From positions 19,553,050 through 19,617,049 of the forward strand of contig JAOANR010000003.1 of NCBI GenBank assembly GCA_030278955.1: a DNA stretch of 64,000 bases, written 5' to 3'. The position numbers were made by a program, and so were the translations under genes. This document shows positions 28,679 through 41,653 of the stretch, piece by piece. Each line of letters starts with the position of its first letter. Within the stretch, counting starts at the first letter, position 1. The notes under the pieces are model-generated. The model worked only from the letters and a program-made list of their open reading frames with translations, was not told where the DNA came from and made no database searches. Source of the stretch: Hygrophila difformis (taxonomy: Eukaryota > Streptophyta > Magnoliopsida > Lamiales > Acanthaceae).

Positions 28679-30184
28679 TCAAGCCTCCTCATCATCCTCC
28701 TCTCCAGTAGGCGGAGGATCAAATGAGCCGGGAAGGAGCTTCAACATGTTGTTGTTCTGCTTCCGGATGCGAAGACCAGCATTGATGACATTTGAAACCT
28801 CCTCATTCTGTCGAAGAATGATAGTCTTAAGATGATTAACCAGAGCAGTTCCGGGCAGAGCAGGACCAAGTAAGATGTCATTGTGCATATTTCGCAGGTC
28901 AGTTGAGGGAGTGTTCTGCTTGATTGGAATGCGTTCTTCCTTAGGAACTTTGATCCCATTCTTTTTCAAGAACCGGGTAATCAAAGCAGGATAAGGAAGA
29001 AGATCATTCTTGCCAATGGATCCGCGGGCATAACCTAACATCTTGGAAAGCACAGAGAGACCAAAATTTGTCATGTTAAGATACTTTTCAATACAAAACA
29101 TGAGTTTACCCATATGAGAAGACACTTGACTGGCGTTGGTTGTTGGAAGGATGTTGGAACTACACAGACGAAAGAGACAGTTGTATTTGAGAGTAAGCTG
29201 CTGAACACGAAGCTGTCCCCGACCAAAAGCAACACTCTTGGTGTTTGAAATCTCATAAGCCACTTCGGCATTTGAGTTTGGCATGTAGCTCGTAACATCA
29301 TCCAGGTTACTGTTCAGCTGAACCTTTAACAACGCGTTAATAACTTGAGGAAAAATCTCCAGTATTTTGCCTCATATGTAGATCTTCCCTCCAAACGGGG
29401 ATTCAGCATCAAAGACATCAGGATGAAGGTTTGCGTAGAACTCGCGAACCAAAGCAGGAGAGTAATCCTCGAGTTTCGTGGCCCAGTAGAGAAGCTTTGT
29501 GTCTTCCAAAAACTTTATAAAACCAAGCTCCTTGTAGATAGGATGAGTAAACTGCTCCTCTGGTATGAAATCACGATTGTTGAGATCCTTGGCAAATTTC
29601 CTTGCTTCCTTGTCATAGAATCTGTAGTTCAGGGCATCACTAACAGTCATTGGGCCAACTTTCTTCGGTCGTTTCTGTGTTGTCTCAACAGCAGGCTGCT
29701 TATCCTTCCTTTTGCGCGAACGAGTCACAGGGGTACGAGCAACAGGACGATGTTCCGGAGTAACCTCTCGATCAGGCTCGTCGTCCCTAGGTTGTTCGTC
29801 GTCTCCAGTGACAACATCATCAGCAACGTTTGAGTCAAAAAGATTATCCTCATCGCCTTGAGGATACTCAGTAGTTGTTCCATCATCCCAGTCAACAGAA
29901 AATGTCTCTTTTTGCGGTGCTGGAAGAGCAGGTAGAGGTGGTGCAGGAAGATCTCCGGCTGGTGGTAGACTCTCAAGAGGTAGAACATCAGTAACACTGT
30001 CATCAGCATTACCTCCTGAAGACTCACCAAGTTGAGCTGTGGATGGATTTTCAAGAGATTCGCCAAGGGCTTGAAGAACAGAGGTTACTATATGCACTGG
30101 ATCAACAGACATTTCAGTATTTGGTGGAATTGATGAGTCAGTAGCAGGTTCAGAAGAGGATTTGGGGGAGGAAGAAGACGCCAT
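28679..30184 (-). pseudogene. extra 3' ORF of copia element 2, plant transposon-protein domain, one nonsense codon
   Basis: One reading frame of 502 codons from ATG at 30184 (MASSSSPKSSSEP) to the stop at 28679, interrupted by a single in-frame TGA at 29372-29374. In element 1 the matching position is Arg in the RGKF motif. The N-terminal half is acidic and Ser/Pro-rich with a basic KRKDK/KRPKK patch that could act as a nuclear localisation signal. The C-terminal half is the putative plant transposon-protein domain (EFYANLHPDVF, FRLCSSNILPTTNASQ, LLPYPALITRFLKKNGI). Except for that codon the frame is complete, which suggests coding constraint until recently. Function unknown. Confidence 0.78.
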
Positions 30185-30542
30185 TAAAGGAGAATGAAGA
30201 AAGCTGCAAAACTTAAAACAACAAGCAAAAAAAAAAAGTGCAGAGATAAATGTGTGACAAGGTATATAAAGAGTGAATGAGAGTTGAAACGTTTAACCAC
30301 GATCATTCAATCGAAGAAACGGCGAAGTAATGATGGCGGTTTTTTGGGCGACGTGAGCTGCAGAGGTGAAGGGACGGTTACAGTCGTCACAGTGATATGA
30401 TGACACTCTGCAGACATCGAATCAAAGATCCTCCCATATCAAAATTTACTTTGTCTTTATCCGGATTCCTTCACTTATGTGCTTGGGCCTGAAAAGATTA
30501 GTATACAAAGAAAAACAAAGAAGGCCCAAAGCATAAAGATAT
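30185..30542 (-). other. pol-to-ORF spacer of copia element 2
   Basis: Non-coding; equivalent to 22381-22648 of element 1. It probably contains the leader of the downstream ORF. Confidence 0.55.
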
Positions 30543-33500
30543 TTAATTGGTGTAAAAACTTAGGCCCAGAATAGTTCTAAGCCTATCAAACTTATCTCCC
30601 TCCATGGCTTTGGTTAGGATGTCAGCACGTTGCTCTGACGACCCTACATGTTGAATATCACAAATATTATCTTCAACCAAATCTCTAATGAAATGATACC
30701 TGATATCAATATGTTTGCTCCTATTGTGAAGCACATGATTCTTAGAGATGTTTATAGCACTTGTATTATCACACAGTACTACAAATTTCTCTTGATTCAC
30801 TCTATAGTCTGCCAAGGTTTGCTTCATTCACATAAGTTGAGAACAGCAACAAGTAGCAGCTATGTATTCTGCTTCAGCTGTAGATAGAGCAACTATATTC
30901 TGTTTCCTTGAGTACCAGCTGACCAAATTATCACCAAGGTAGAAACAGCCACATGTTGTTGATCGTCTGTCATCACAACTTCCTGCCCAGTCTGAATCTG
31001 TGTATCCTATAAGATCAAGTGATGATCTTTTGGAATACCAAATTCCAAGTTCAATGGTTCCCTTTATGTATCTCATGATCCTCTTGGATGCCTTGAGGTG
31101 TGTCTCTTTAGGTTGAGATTGAAATCTAGCACATACTCCAGTACTATAAGAGATATCTGGTCTGGTTGCTGTTAGGTAGAGAAGACTACCTATCATACTT
31201 CTATAGAGCTTTTGATCAACATCACTGCTAGTATCACTTTTAGAGAGTTTCTCATGTAGACCTTGAGGTGTTCTAGCCACTTTGCTGTCTTCTAAGTTAA
31301 ACTTCTTGAGCATATTAGTTGCATACTTCTCCTGTGACAAGAATATCCCATCCTTTCCTTGTTTGATCTGTAGACCAAGAAAATAATGCAATTCTCCAAG
31401 CATACTCATCTCAAATTCTGTCTTATAGCATGTATAAATCCTTTTCTTAGTTCTTCTGAAGTAGAACCAAAAATGATGTCATCAACATATACTTGAACAA
31501 CTATGATGTGTTTATCTGAATGCTTAATAAAAAGGGTCTTATCTACATTTCCTCTGGTATAACCATTGTTAACAAGGAATTGTGACAACCGTTCATACCA
31601 GGCTCGAGGTGCTTGTTTAAGACCATATAAGACACCCTTGACTCTGTAAACATAATCTGGATGTTTATGGTCTTCAAATCCAGCTGGTTGAGCCACATAT
31701 ATTTCCTCCTTTATTTTCCCATTTAGAAAAGCAGTCTTGATATCCATTTGGTAAAACTTGAAATCCAAGTAGCATGCAACAGACAACAAAATTCTTACTG
31801 CTTCCATTCTGGCCACTGGTGCATATGTCTCTCCATAGTCCAGACCTTCAATTTGTGTGTAGCCTTGTGCTACTAATCTAGCTTTATTTCTGACTATGTT
31901 TCCATGTTCATCTTTCTTATTCCTAAAGATCCATTTAGTACCAATAATGTTGATGTTGTCAGGCGGTGGTACTAACTCCCATACTGAGTTTCTTTCAAAT
32001 TGAAGTAATTCATCCTGCATGGCAGCGATCCAGTATTCATCTTTGAAAGCCTCTATAGCATTTTTTGGTTCCACCTTTGATATGAAGCAATTCATACCAG
32101 CTACTTGCTTGTAATCAATTCTCTTGCTTCTGGTCTGCCTTGGTGCATCTACTCCTCCAATAATATCAGTATTAGAATGATGCTTCAAGGTTCTAGGACC
32201 TTTCCTTTTATCAACATCAGCAGTATCAGACGGTTGTTGCTCTTCTTCAGTATCAACTAAAGACTCAGATTCTGCACCAGTTTCTACATCAGCATCAATT
32301 GATGGTTCATGTGATTCCTCTGATGGTGGATCAATAATAGGAAAGTAATGTAGACCATCTTCATCTTCAGATAATCCTTTAGATAAAAAATCTTCAAATA
32401 AGACATTCACAGATTCTATAACTTTCTTACTATCAGATAAGTATACTCTGTAAGCTCTGGAGTTGTTAGCATAACCTAGAAACAACCCTTTTTCTGATCT
32501 AGCATCGAACTTCTTAAGTTGTTCTCGGTCCCTGTAAACATGACAAGGACAACCAAATGTATGAAAATATTTAACATTAGGAAGTTTATCATACCATATC
32601 TGATAAGGAGTGAAGTTCGTTTTTGGCCTCAAGAGAACTCTATTTGCAACATGGCAAGCTGTGTTGATTGCCTCTGCCCAAAATGTCTTTGGAAGTGTAC
32701 TATCATGAAGCATAGACCTTGCCATCTCCTGTAAAGTCCTGTTCTTTCCTTCAACAATACCATTTTGTTGAGGAGTCTTTGGGGCAGAGAATTCTTGAGC
32801 AATTCCATGTAGTTTACAGAATTCAGTAAACTGTTGGTTGTCAAACTCTCTTCCATGATCAGTTCTAATCCTTTTGATCTTAGCTTGTCTTTGATTCATG
32901 ATCTTCAGGCTTATAGACTCAAAATACTCAAAGGCTTCATCTTTAGATCTGAGAAAACAAACAAAAGTGAATCTAGAAAAATCATCAACTATCACAAGTA
33001 CATACCTCTTGCCATTAAGGCTTTCAACTTCTAATGGACCCATCAAGTCCATATGAATAAGTTCAAGGCAGTGATTTGTGATAATTTTATCAACTCGTTT
33101 GTGTTGAGCCTTAGTTTGTTTTCCTTTGGAACATCCTTCACAGACAATTTTGAAGTTGTTCTGTAGTTTGGGCAACCCTTTGACAGCTCCAGAAATGCTC
33201 AATTTGTAGAGAGTTTGATAATTCAAGTGTGCCATTCTCTTGTGCCATAGGCTTGTAAGATCTTCTTTCAAAATCAAAGCCCTGTCTACTGTTTCCTTTA
33301 AGATATAACAATTGTTAGTAGACATTTTTCCTGACATAATACACTTATAGTCTTTAAACACATAACAAGTATTCATGTCAAATAGCACTAAGGATTTTTC
33401 ATCACATAATTGACTTATGGAAATCAAGTTAGTAGTCAATCCTTCTACAAAGTAAACTTTAGAAAGATTAGAAAGGACTCCCTTGTCAATTTTACCAAAA

Positions 33501-35592
33501 CCAGTGATCTTGCTTTTAGCACCATCACCATACATCACCTCTCCACAATCTTGCTCTGTAAAGTTTTGAAGAATGTTCTTTGTTCCAGTCATATGCCTAG
33601 AGCATCCAGAGTCAAAATACCACAAGGTATTTTTATGATGTGCCTGCAATGATACAATAACAAGACCAAGTGATTGTTGATTAGAATGTTTAGGTATCCA
33701 GGCCTTACGAATCTGGATCTTCTTCTGTAGTTCTAACGATGGCCAGACAACAGGTCTTCCATTTATGAGATCTCGAACAATCCTTAGACAAGTGTCTGCT
33801 TGATGACCAGGTAGACCACAATAGATACAATCCCTTGAGTCTTGAGGTGCAATATTGACTTGTATAGGCACATTTTTATAGGTAGCAACATAGCTTGATT
33901 CTTCACCAAGATATCCTCCACTGACAAAAGTTCTCTTGGTTGATTTGAACTTGTTTGGTTTCCCTTTCTTCTTGTAACCAATACCTGAAAGATCACCAGG
34001 TCTTTTGCATAAAGAAAGAACTGAATCCAATTTATTTTTACCTTTTACCGTTTGAGAGAGTTCATTGCATTTAGCTTGAAGTTGTAGATTTTCTGTGGCC
34101 AAGCAGGTTTTTACATCAGAAAGTTTGGAGCATTCAACTTGAAGTTCCTCTACTTTGAGCTTAGCTAGTTTCAATTCCTTTTGAATTTTGATCTTCTCAG
34201 CAAATAGATTGTCATAGGAAATTCCGAGGTCAGCTAGTTGTGATAACAACTTCTTGTTCTCACTGAAAGCAGTATCATACTCGAACTTTAACTCTTCATA
34301 TGCATCAGCTAGCTTAGAGTATATTTCACTGATATTACCTGCATTCATAGAATCATCTTCATCAGTAGAATAATCTATTGAATTTGTTATACCTGGTTGG
34401 GGGCTACAATCACGAATAGTCAATGCTACAACATCTTCAGAGTCACTCTGTTGTTCCTCCGTTGCGTCAACATCGGATTCATAATCACTGAGTGTAGCTT
34501 GATATGCTTTTCCTTCTTTCCTCTTGGCAGTAGGACATTCTTCTTGACATGCCCTTTTCCTCCACATTCAAAGCACACAATAGAAGAGAATTTGTCAAAT
34601 TTTTCTGGCTCCTTAAGTTTCCTGACATTGTTGCCTTTGCCTTCATATTTCTTGGATCCTTTATTCTGTTGTTTGTCAGTCGTTGTAACACCATGCGAAT
34701 TGGATTTCTGAGGCTTGCCTTTCTGTAACTGTCTTGCTCTCTTTTCTTGAAGAAATTTAGCCATCCTTCTAGTGATCAAAGATAATTCCTTATCTAAATC
34801 ATCATCAGAATCTTCAATCTTCTCAGCCTTTAGAGCAATACTCTTCGACTTTCCTTTGCTTCTTCATTCCAGATGATTCATCTCATAATTTTGTAAATTG
34901 CCAACCAATTCTTCCAAAGTCATGGTGTTGGTCTTTTCACTTTCTTCAAGAACTGAAATCTTCCCAGAGTATTTAGGTGACACAGTGTGTAGCATCTTTC
35001 GAACCAGTTTTTGTTCATCAAAATGCATTCCTAGCTCTATGCATTGATTAACCACATTTTGAAATCTTTCAAAATAAGTTGAGATGTTTTCATCATCTGT
35101 CATCTCCAACCTATCATACAAAGATTCAACACGATGTAATCGAGTTAGTTTAACATCAGCAGAACCTTCAAACCTGACTTCAAGAAATCTCCACATATCA
35201 TGGGCATTTTTGCAATTCTTGATCATTCTATGTTGTGCCTCTTCCATGGCTCCACTGATCGCGTTCATAGCTGCATAATTCCCTTATTTTGCAGCCCTTT
35301 CCGCCGCTGTGTATTCAGCCTTTCTGGCTAATCGAATTATTGGAGCAGCAGCTGGTGTAGCGGTGGTTGTGGTGGCAGTTGTAGAAGTGGTGTCCGTTGA
35401 TGTGGATGTGGTCGTTGTTGCAGTGACAACGGCCGGAGTCTCAGTCCTCGTTGGTGGTTCCCATGCTTCTTCGACTGCATCCCAGACATCCTCTCCAAGA
35501 GCCCTAAGATAGCACTCCATTCTTGACTTCCAGTAGCTGTAATTGTTTCCTTCGAAGACTGGTGGACGAAGATGCGAAATTTCCCTACTCAT
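30543..35592 (-). pseudogene. copia gag-pol, inactivated
   Basis: Homologous end to end with 17443-22380, from MSREISHLRPPVFEGNNY (ATG at 35592) to the RNase H end. Lesions in transcript order: TAA at 35284-35286 in gag; TGA at 34864-34866 in gag; a frameshift inside the CCHC zinc knuckle (CFECGGKGH, about 34540-34550); a frameshift after the YVDDIIFGS motif in reverse transcriptase (about 31415-31425); and TGA at 30828-30830 replacing the Trp of the RNase H motif CCCSQLMW. The protease FDSGCSRHM, integrase SDHGREF-equivalent and QQNGIVEGKNR, and the RNase H CDNTSAINISKN motifs remain legible. It cannot make a working polyprotein. Confidence 0.9.
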
Positions 35593-35644
35593 GATGAATC
35601 TTGAATCTTCAGAAAAGCGATTGAAGATTGGCTCTGATACCAAT

Positions 35645-36315
35645 TGACAGTCCCAACGAGCAGGGTGTTAACGAGTAGTTCTGATCACACACACACAATT
35701 GCAGAAAAGTAAAGAATAATTGTTTGTTGACCCGGTTCGGACCTCCTGTCCTACATCCGGGGGATTCCAATCCAGGCGAGAATACTTCAACAAAGATCAA
35801 GAACAACTACAGAACTCGAACTAGTTTCTATCAACTCGATCTAGAGAATGACAAGACTCCCCCTTAATCTCTAATCTCCCTAATGAGAAACTCTGTAACG
35901 ATCATGTAGTTCCTGCAACTTGTTGACATCCCTGAACAAGAACCCTATCCTAATTCAAGAAGTTTCCTTCCTTGAATTTACAACTCAATCTAAGATATAC
36001 AAACGTGAATTACACAAATTCATTCCAGAACAAAACCCTTGATCATCTAAACATGAAGAACTTGTTTTGACTTCTAGAGTATATCTTCTAATCAAGACTA
36101 ATATCTCTCTCGGTAAAGTGTAGAAGATTGAAAGTAAAATTACAAAGACTGACTCAAAGACTCAAATGAATGGAATATATATATAAACTGAAAGTCATCT
36201 TAGTCTTTGAGTCCCTGGAGCTGGTGAGGCTTGATCGACAAACACAAAACTGTCCTGTTGTTAGTGTGCTGTATTGACACCAATAAGATCCTGCATGAAA
36301 TGATTAGTGCCCACA
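35645..36315 (-). repeat. 5' LTR of copia element 2
   Basis: 671-bp direct repeat of 27600-28258; the tRNA-iMet primer binding site lies at its inner edge. Confidence 0.92.
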
Positions 36316-36352
36316 GAATTGTTTAATAAGAACTACTACTAAATTGGACTCG

Positions 36353-36543
36353 GTTCCGGGGATGAGGACTTAGCCTAAGTAGTTAAGTCCCTTAACTTCC
36401 AACGGAATGTTGGAGGTTCGGTTCCCACCGGCCCCTTATTCCTTCCTTTTATTCCCTTTGTAATTTGTGTGGCATAGGCTCCCACCACCCATTTCCCATG
36501 CCTTTAATGTCTCCTCCAAAAAAAAAAAAAAAAAAAAAAGAAC
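36353..36543 (+). mobile_element. tRNA-derived SINE with poly(A) tail
   Basis: TTGGACTCG is duplicated at 36344-36352 and 36544-36552. The insert starts GTTCCGGGGATGAGG, has an A-box-like TAGCCTAAGTAGTTAAG and a B box GGTTCGGTTCC (36416-36426), and ends in about 20 A residues. The internal pol III promoter and tail identify a SINE; family unknown. It lies 28 bp from the copia element's TSD. Confidence 0.75.
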
Positions 36544-36552
36544 TTGGACTCG

Positions 36553-36851
36553 CTTAACATTGTGTTTATCATAAAATTTCTTTTGACACACATAAAGTAA
36601 CATCTCTCTTGCTGGATAGCGTTGCTTGGGGTGAGTTTGGCTAAGTTAAGAAATTAAGTTATGCTAATCTGATGAAAATACTGGAAATAAATTTAAATGG
36701 GCGTTGTTTTATTATTTAAGAAATCAGCTGAGGAAAAGCTTATAAACATTTGAAGACAAATCTTATTAAGCTGCGTTTACCCTCTTTCTGCCTCCTGGAA
36801 CGAGGTTCTGCTGGAGGATTCTATGTTATTTTTACAATAATTTAGTACTAA
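36553..36851. other. AT-rich spacer
   Basis: Nothing recognisable between the SINE and the next MITE. Confidence 0.5.
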
Positions 36852-37607
36852 GGGCATCTCCAATAGCCAACACCAAACTCAAACCCATTTTACAATAAAT
36901 GTCACATCAAACAGTAATTCATCTCCAACCATTTACACTAAACTCAAACTTAAAAGAATATTCTCTATATATTCTTTCCCATACAAACTTATTTATCTTT
37001 TCAATCATACCCTTCATTTCTTATAAATTATACATTAACCCCAGATAAATTCAATACAAATTCATCTACGTATTTCAATAATGTTGGAGGATCCGATGTT
37101 GATTTAGATGACTATTAACTTAATTTTCCGTTTGCGTAGTTATTTAGTTGTTTAATATTGTACATTTTTTTAAGTATTTGAGATGTGTTATGTTTAATTA
37201 TATTTTCGTATGCTAATGTAATTTTTTTTTTTTAATAATTGCTAAGATTGTACCAAAACTTTAAAAGTTTAGTTATCATTATATTTAAAATTTATTTTAT
37301 AAAGAAACCTTAAAATTTCTAATCTAATTAAATATAAAATTAATTTAATAAAAAAATTATATGAAGTATAGAATTATTAAGCATGTAGTACAAAATTAGA
37401 TCAATATTCAACTTGCAACAATTGGGGGATGAAATTGCAATTAATTTAATTGCAAAAAGTGATATAGGTTTATGAATAGTAAATACTCAAATTTGAGTAT
37501 TTACTATTCATAAAACTCAAAAAACTTAAAATAAGTTTGGTTTTAGGGTATTGTTGGAGAGAAGATGCCACCCCATTTTGGGTTTTAGGGGACCATTGGA
37601 GATGGTC
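36852..37607. mobile_element. Harbinger/PIF-like non-autonomous element (756 bp)
   Basis: The left end GGGCATCTCCAAT and the right end, reverse-complemented, GACCATCTCCAAT give a 13-bp inverted repeat, with TAA at 36849-36851 and 37608-37610 as a 3-bp duplication. A short relic reading NNVGGSDVDLDDY then stop lies near 37078-37120; it may be the tail of a captured or ancestral ORF. No transposase is present. Confidence 0.65.
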
Positions 37608-37970
37608 TAATAAGAACCAATAGATTAATTCAAAAAGATTATATATACTTGAATAAGATTATTATAGCCTATAGGGTATTTGATAGGTTGGAGCTCAACT
37701 CTTTGTAATTCAAGTATTTAGTTTGAGTTCAATATGGAAAAAAAAAATGTTTCTAGAAAGAATGTGTCTTAACTTTTCAAATAAGTTGAATTTATTTTAT
37801 AAGAAAATAAAAGAAAAAATATCCATCAGACGGTAAACTCTGAAGTTGTTTGTTAGTCTCGGAACTATTCCAAGGTTAAGAAACAATACATAAGTTGACT
37901 AACAAATGAAAGATATTGGAATAAATGCATTAATTAGAATTTAGTCATATTAATTAGAGATACTCCATCT

Positions 37971-38225
37971 GTCCCAACTACCATGTCCTGCTTGATTTCT
38001 GCACTCAATTCAATTCACTTTTTTAATCGTTAATATCTCAAAATATATAAAAGTAAAAATTATGTAAAATATATATTCGAAAACTATACAATTGAACGAA
38101 TCTAACAAGATCAAACAACGATAATTTTTTTTCAATTATATACTTACAATAATATTGAGTCAAAGTTGAACAATGAACCGTGTCAAAAAGTCAAATAGGA
38201 CATTTGAGGTGGGTCGGAGGGAGTA
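37971..38225. mobile_element. Stowaway-like MITE
   Basis: Ends TACTCCATCTGTCCCAACTA and GGGTCGGAGGGAGTA form the CTCCCTCCGTCC-type inverted repeat; bordered by TA; about 255 bp, AT-rich interior, no coding. Confidence 0.75.
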
Positions 38226-38464
38226 TTAAAAATGTTTTGCGAAGAAAAATATTTACTCCAATTTTTTTATTTTTTTTTGGTTGGAGAACATCAATCAAAT
38301 TTATGCTGTAATTAATTAATTAATTTATTTTTATTCTGTTGAAGCTGAAACGAAATGAAGTGCAACGGAGGTGATTACTTGTGTGATTGCAATATTTTGA
38401 AAGTGCAGCGTAGACCGTAGTAGACTTCTCATAATCTATTTCATGGGATGAGTAATTGTCCAAA

Positions 38465-39452
38465 CAGTGGCGGATCCAGGAAATTAAATTTGATAGATCA
38501 ATTTTTTATTAATTAATATAATTAATTTTAATATAATAATTATTGTAAAATTATTAAAAGTTTTAAATTCAAAGTAATGTAGTATCAAGTACTACTACAT
38601 CAAATAACTACAATAGTTCACAAAGAATTCTTATATTTTGGTATCACCGTACAATAGCATTAATATTAACGTAAGAAAGTAACCAAACAATTTCAATAGT
38701 TGACCTCTCATGCTTTTCTGCAATTTATTTTTTAACATAATCATTTGCTGAAAAAACTCGTTATACTATTGTCGCAATTGCCAAAAAGAGAAGTAATATT
38801 AACTCGTTCTCAACTTCTTTTTTATCAAATGAAGAAAACCAATAATAGGGATGCAACAAGATATGCAAATAAGTAATTCCATATTTTTACCTCATTAAAT
38901 CATTTTCATGCTCTTGCAATTGTCAATTACATTGAGAAATACTTTTACTCGAAAATGGTGAACATTTGACATTTGTAGGGACTCAATTCCATGATAATAT
39001 ATTCTTCTTAGAATAACGTAATTTTTATTTATTTTTAAAAATCTATATTAGAAATCTTTACTGTATATTTTACCTTAAATGATCTACGTAACTCTTTCCA
39101 AACCATCTCATCCATTATCACTCAAATTTTAAAGATTTTTCTTAGTTAAATCGAACATGGACATCAAATTTAATTTTCTTATTCTTTTAAATTTTCTGCA
39201 TAGCTTATTCGTAATTGTAAATATAGCCAACCAACATGAAGTATGCTACAAAGATGAAACCAAATGAAATTGATAAGTGACTCAACTTTATTTTGTTCAT
39301 TCATATTAGAAACTTTTTCAATGGTATTAAGTTACTTAATACTTGCAAGATAAAAAAAATAAAACATAGTATTCAAATTAATTTAAAGTTTGAATTAATA
39401 CATATATATATAATTTCTTTTTTTAATGGTAGGAGTGGTAGATCCGCCACTG
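38465..39452. mobile_element. non-autonomous hAT element (988 bp)
   Basis: Terminal repeats CAGTGGCGGATC (left) and GATCCGCCACTG (right) with a perfect 8-bp duplication TGTCCAAA (38457-38464 and 39453-39460), diagnostic of hAT. The interior is AT-rich without a transposase. Confidence 0.85.
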
Positions 39453-39460
39453 TGTCCAAA

Positions 39461-40071
39461 TTGTCAAGTTTTTGCCTTTTTGATTTTATAGTTAGGGGTT
39501 CAATTACCCATCTGACCTCATATCTCTTTTTTTTATTCTTTTATAATTTATATAGCATACCTCCCATTACTCTTTCTTTGACTTGCTCTTTTAAAAAAAA
39601 TAATTACACGGAGCTGCTACATGCTAGAAAATCTGTCCACTTTCAAAACTTCCAATACACTTTACATAAATGGGCTACAAAATATTCAAAGCCCATATGG
39701 AAAGCCCACAAGTGTTAATCCAACTGTTGAGTCTGTAATGACTTTGGTCCGGAACTGGCTGCCGTCTGACTTCATGTTCATTACATTCAACAAACTTTTC
39801 TACAAAAGGAAAAAAAGAAAAGAAAAACAAACGAACGAACGAACAAACAAACAAAAAAAAAACGTGAAAATTTCTATATGACTCACATCACACACACTAG
39901 AAAACAAACAACGTGTTTGAGTGAAACACGAACCTTATCTCAGAATAAACAGGAGAATGAATATGAATTATATGGCACTGGTGCTTATCCTTCTCTCTCA
40001 TTATTTAATTTTCATCCCCTAATAAAATCAATCATTCACGCCGCCACTCCTTTGATTCTTATCTTGTCAAA
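39461..40071. other. intergenic
   Basis: AT-rich. A short (GAAC)n/(AAAC)n tract lies at about 39826-39860. Open frames here have no recognised homology. Confidence 0.5.
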
Positions 40072-40266
40072 TACTCCCTCCGTCCCATTCCAAATGTCTT
40101 ACTTACTATTTTTGGATGTCCCATTACAAATGTCTTCTTTCTATAAATAGAAATAATTTTCCCCTCCAACAACTATGTGGACCCCACCATATACTCACAA
40201 ACCAACTCTATCTTAATTCTCGTGCCCAACAGTAACAAGACACTTGGAGTGGGACGGAGGGAGTAT
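40072..40266. mobile_element. Stowaway-like MITE
   Basis: TACTCCCTCCGTCCCATTCC at the left and GGGACGGAGGGAGTA at the right, flanked by TA; about 195 bp. Confidence 0.8.
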
Positions 40267-41383
40267 CTTTATTACTTAAACCTCATTGTTTACTTCCTCT
40301 TTTACATACGTATGTTGTAAATCAATAATAAAACAATGAATACAAATATACAATTATCGAACAATAATGAGGTTTTTTTAATTCCATTCAGCATTTTCAA
40401 ACCTATCATCTTTGGAGTAAAATACATGGGTAAGTATAGTATGAAATAAAAATTTTTGTGATGTTTTTTGGCGTATTTTTTTTCTTATAAAAGAAAAATT
40501 TGAAATTGTAATTAATTATGGGCATCCAAAAAGTAGTCTTTGTTGTTTTCTTTTTTGTGCAATCCAAAAGTAGATGAGAACCAATTAGAGCTAGGATGGG
40601 GATTTTCTTAATATAGGTGTATGTCCATGCACACTTGAAAAAGTTGAAAACAATATGCAAAATTTGTAGTAAAAGGGAGTGAGTGAGTGAGTGGTGAGTG
40701 CATGTGAATCTTTTGTAGTATTAATTCACTCAGCACCACCCATAATTATGCTTTTATTTGTCCTTTATTACTCTTTAAACCCCACATACAACTTTAATTT
40801 GTGTTCTATGCATTGCTGGACCATATATTTTGCTTCCAATCATCACCGTCGGATCATAAGTAGTAGTACTAATGCGATTAATGGTTCAGATGTAATTAAC
40901 AAGGATATTTGAATAATTTAATAGTAGTAGTAGTAGTAGTATGTTTTATTAATTTATTTCAATATTGAATTTTGAGCCCAATTGGTGATGATGCGCGGTA
41001 CGGTTGTCCCGCTTCGGAGGCTTGAAGTAGAAGGGTACCATTGAAACTGATCATGAGAGGAAGCTATGAGTGTTAAGAACAATGTAACCTTTATTATGTT
41101 TGTTTATTGAATGCAAATTTGGTGTTTAGTTTCAAACACATTATAGTATGTTCTACTTTGATAAACATTATATACTTATTAATTTACTGAATTATGCACA
41201 TTCTGTTTCAACCTCAAACACAGCCTGTTATGTTCTAAATTTTAGATTACCATTTAAGTATTTCTAAACACACCATTAAATTGCATTCAATTACGGTGGT
41301 ATATTGAATAAAACAATGGTTATCTTGAATTTTAGATAGACACACACATACAATCAAATTTAAATTTTAAAATATTACTCTCT
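40267..41383. other. intergenic with (TAG)n microsatellite
   Basis: AT-rich. A seven-unit TAG repeat occurs at 40921-40941. A GC-rich island at about 40985-41050 stands out from its surroundings but has no supported identity. No gene is called. Confidence 0.5.
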
Positions 41384-41580
41384 CCGTCTCATTTGTATTG
41401 TCCCATTTTATTTTTTGACATTATTCAGTAATCAAATTTAACCTAATGCTATCACAATTATATAAATAAAAAAATAGTCAAGTTCGGTCTTGTTAGATTC
41501 GTCTAATCGTATAGTTTTAAAATATATATATTTATAATTTTTATTTTTTTTACATTTTAAGACACGAGAGAGAGAGAGTA
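41384..41580. mobile_element. degenerate Stowaway-like MITE
   Basis: It starts TTACTCTCTCCGTCTCATTT and ends in a purine tract GAGAGAGAGAGTAC that could be the decayed opposite terminus; about 200 bp and AT-rich. Confidence 0.45.
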
Positions 41581-41653
41581 CTACTACTGTATGAAATAAG
41601 GATGAAATGACATATTGGTCCTCAATAACAATATCAAACTTTCATAAGTACAG

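Larger units (their letters stand above)
27600..36315 (-). mobile_element. Ty1/copia LTR retrotransposon, SIRE/Maximus-like, decayed (element 2)
   Basis: An 8.7-kb element on the minus strand. LTRs are 27600-28258 (3', 659 bp) and 35645-36315 (5', 671 bp), flanked by the duplication GAATT (27595-27599 and 36316-36320). The primer binding site TTGGTATCAGAGCCAA (complement of 35628-35643) is one base from the 5' LTR, and the purine tract GAGGGGGAGAT (complement of 28259-28269) abuts the 3' LTR. Layout and extra ORF match element 1, but the LTR sequences differ, so they are related families. Coding regions carry at least six disabling lesions. The two copia elements converge, 3' ends facing, 2.3 kb apart. 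Confidence 0.92.

Noticed and set aside
40985..41050. C/D box snoRNA
   Set aside because: GTGATGA and CTGA are present about 60 bases apart, but no terminal stem, no C'/D' pair and no confirmed rRNA complementarity.
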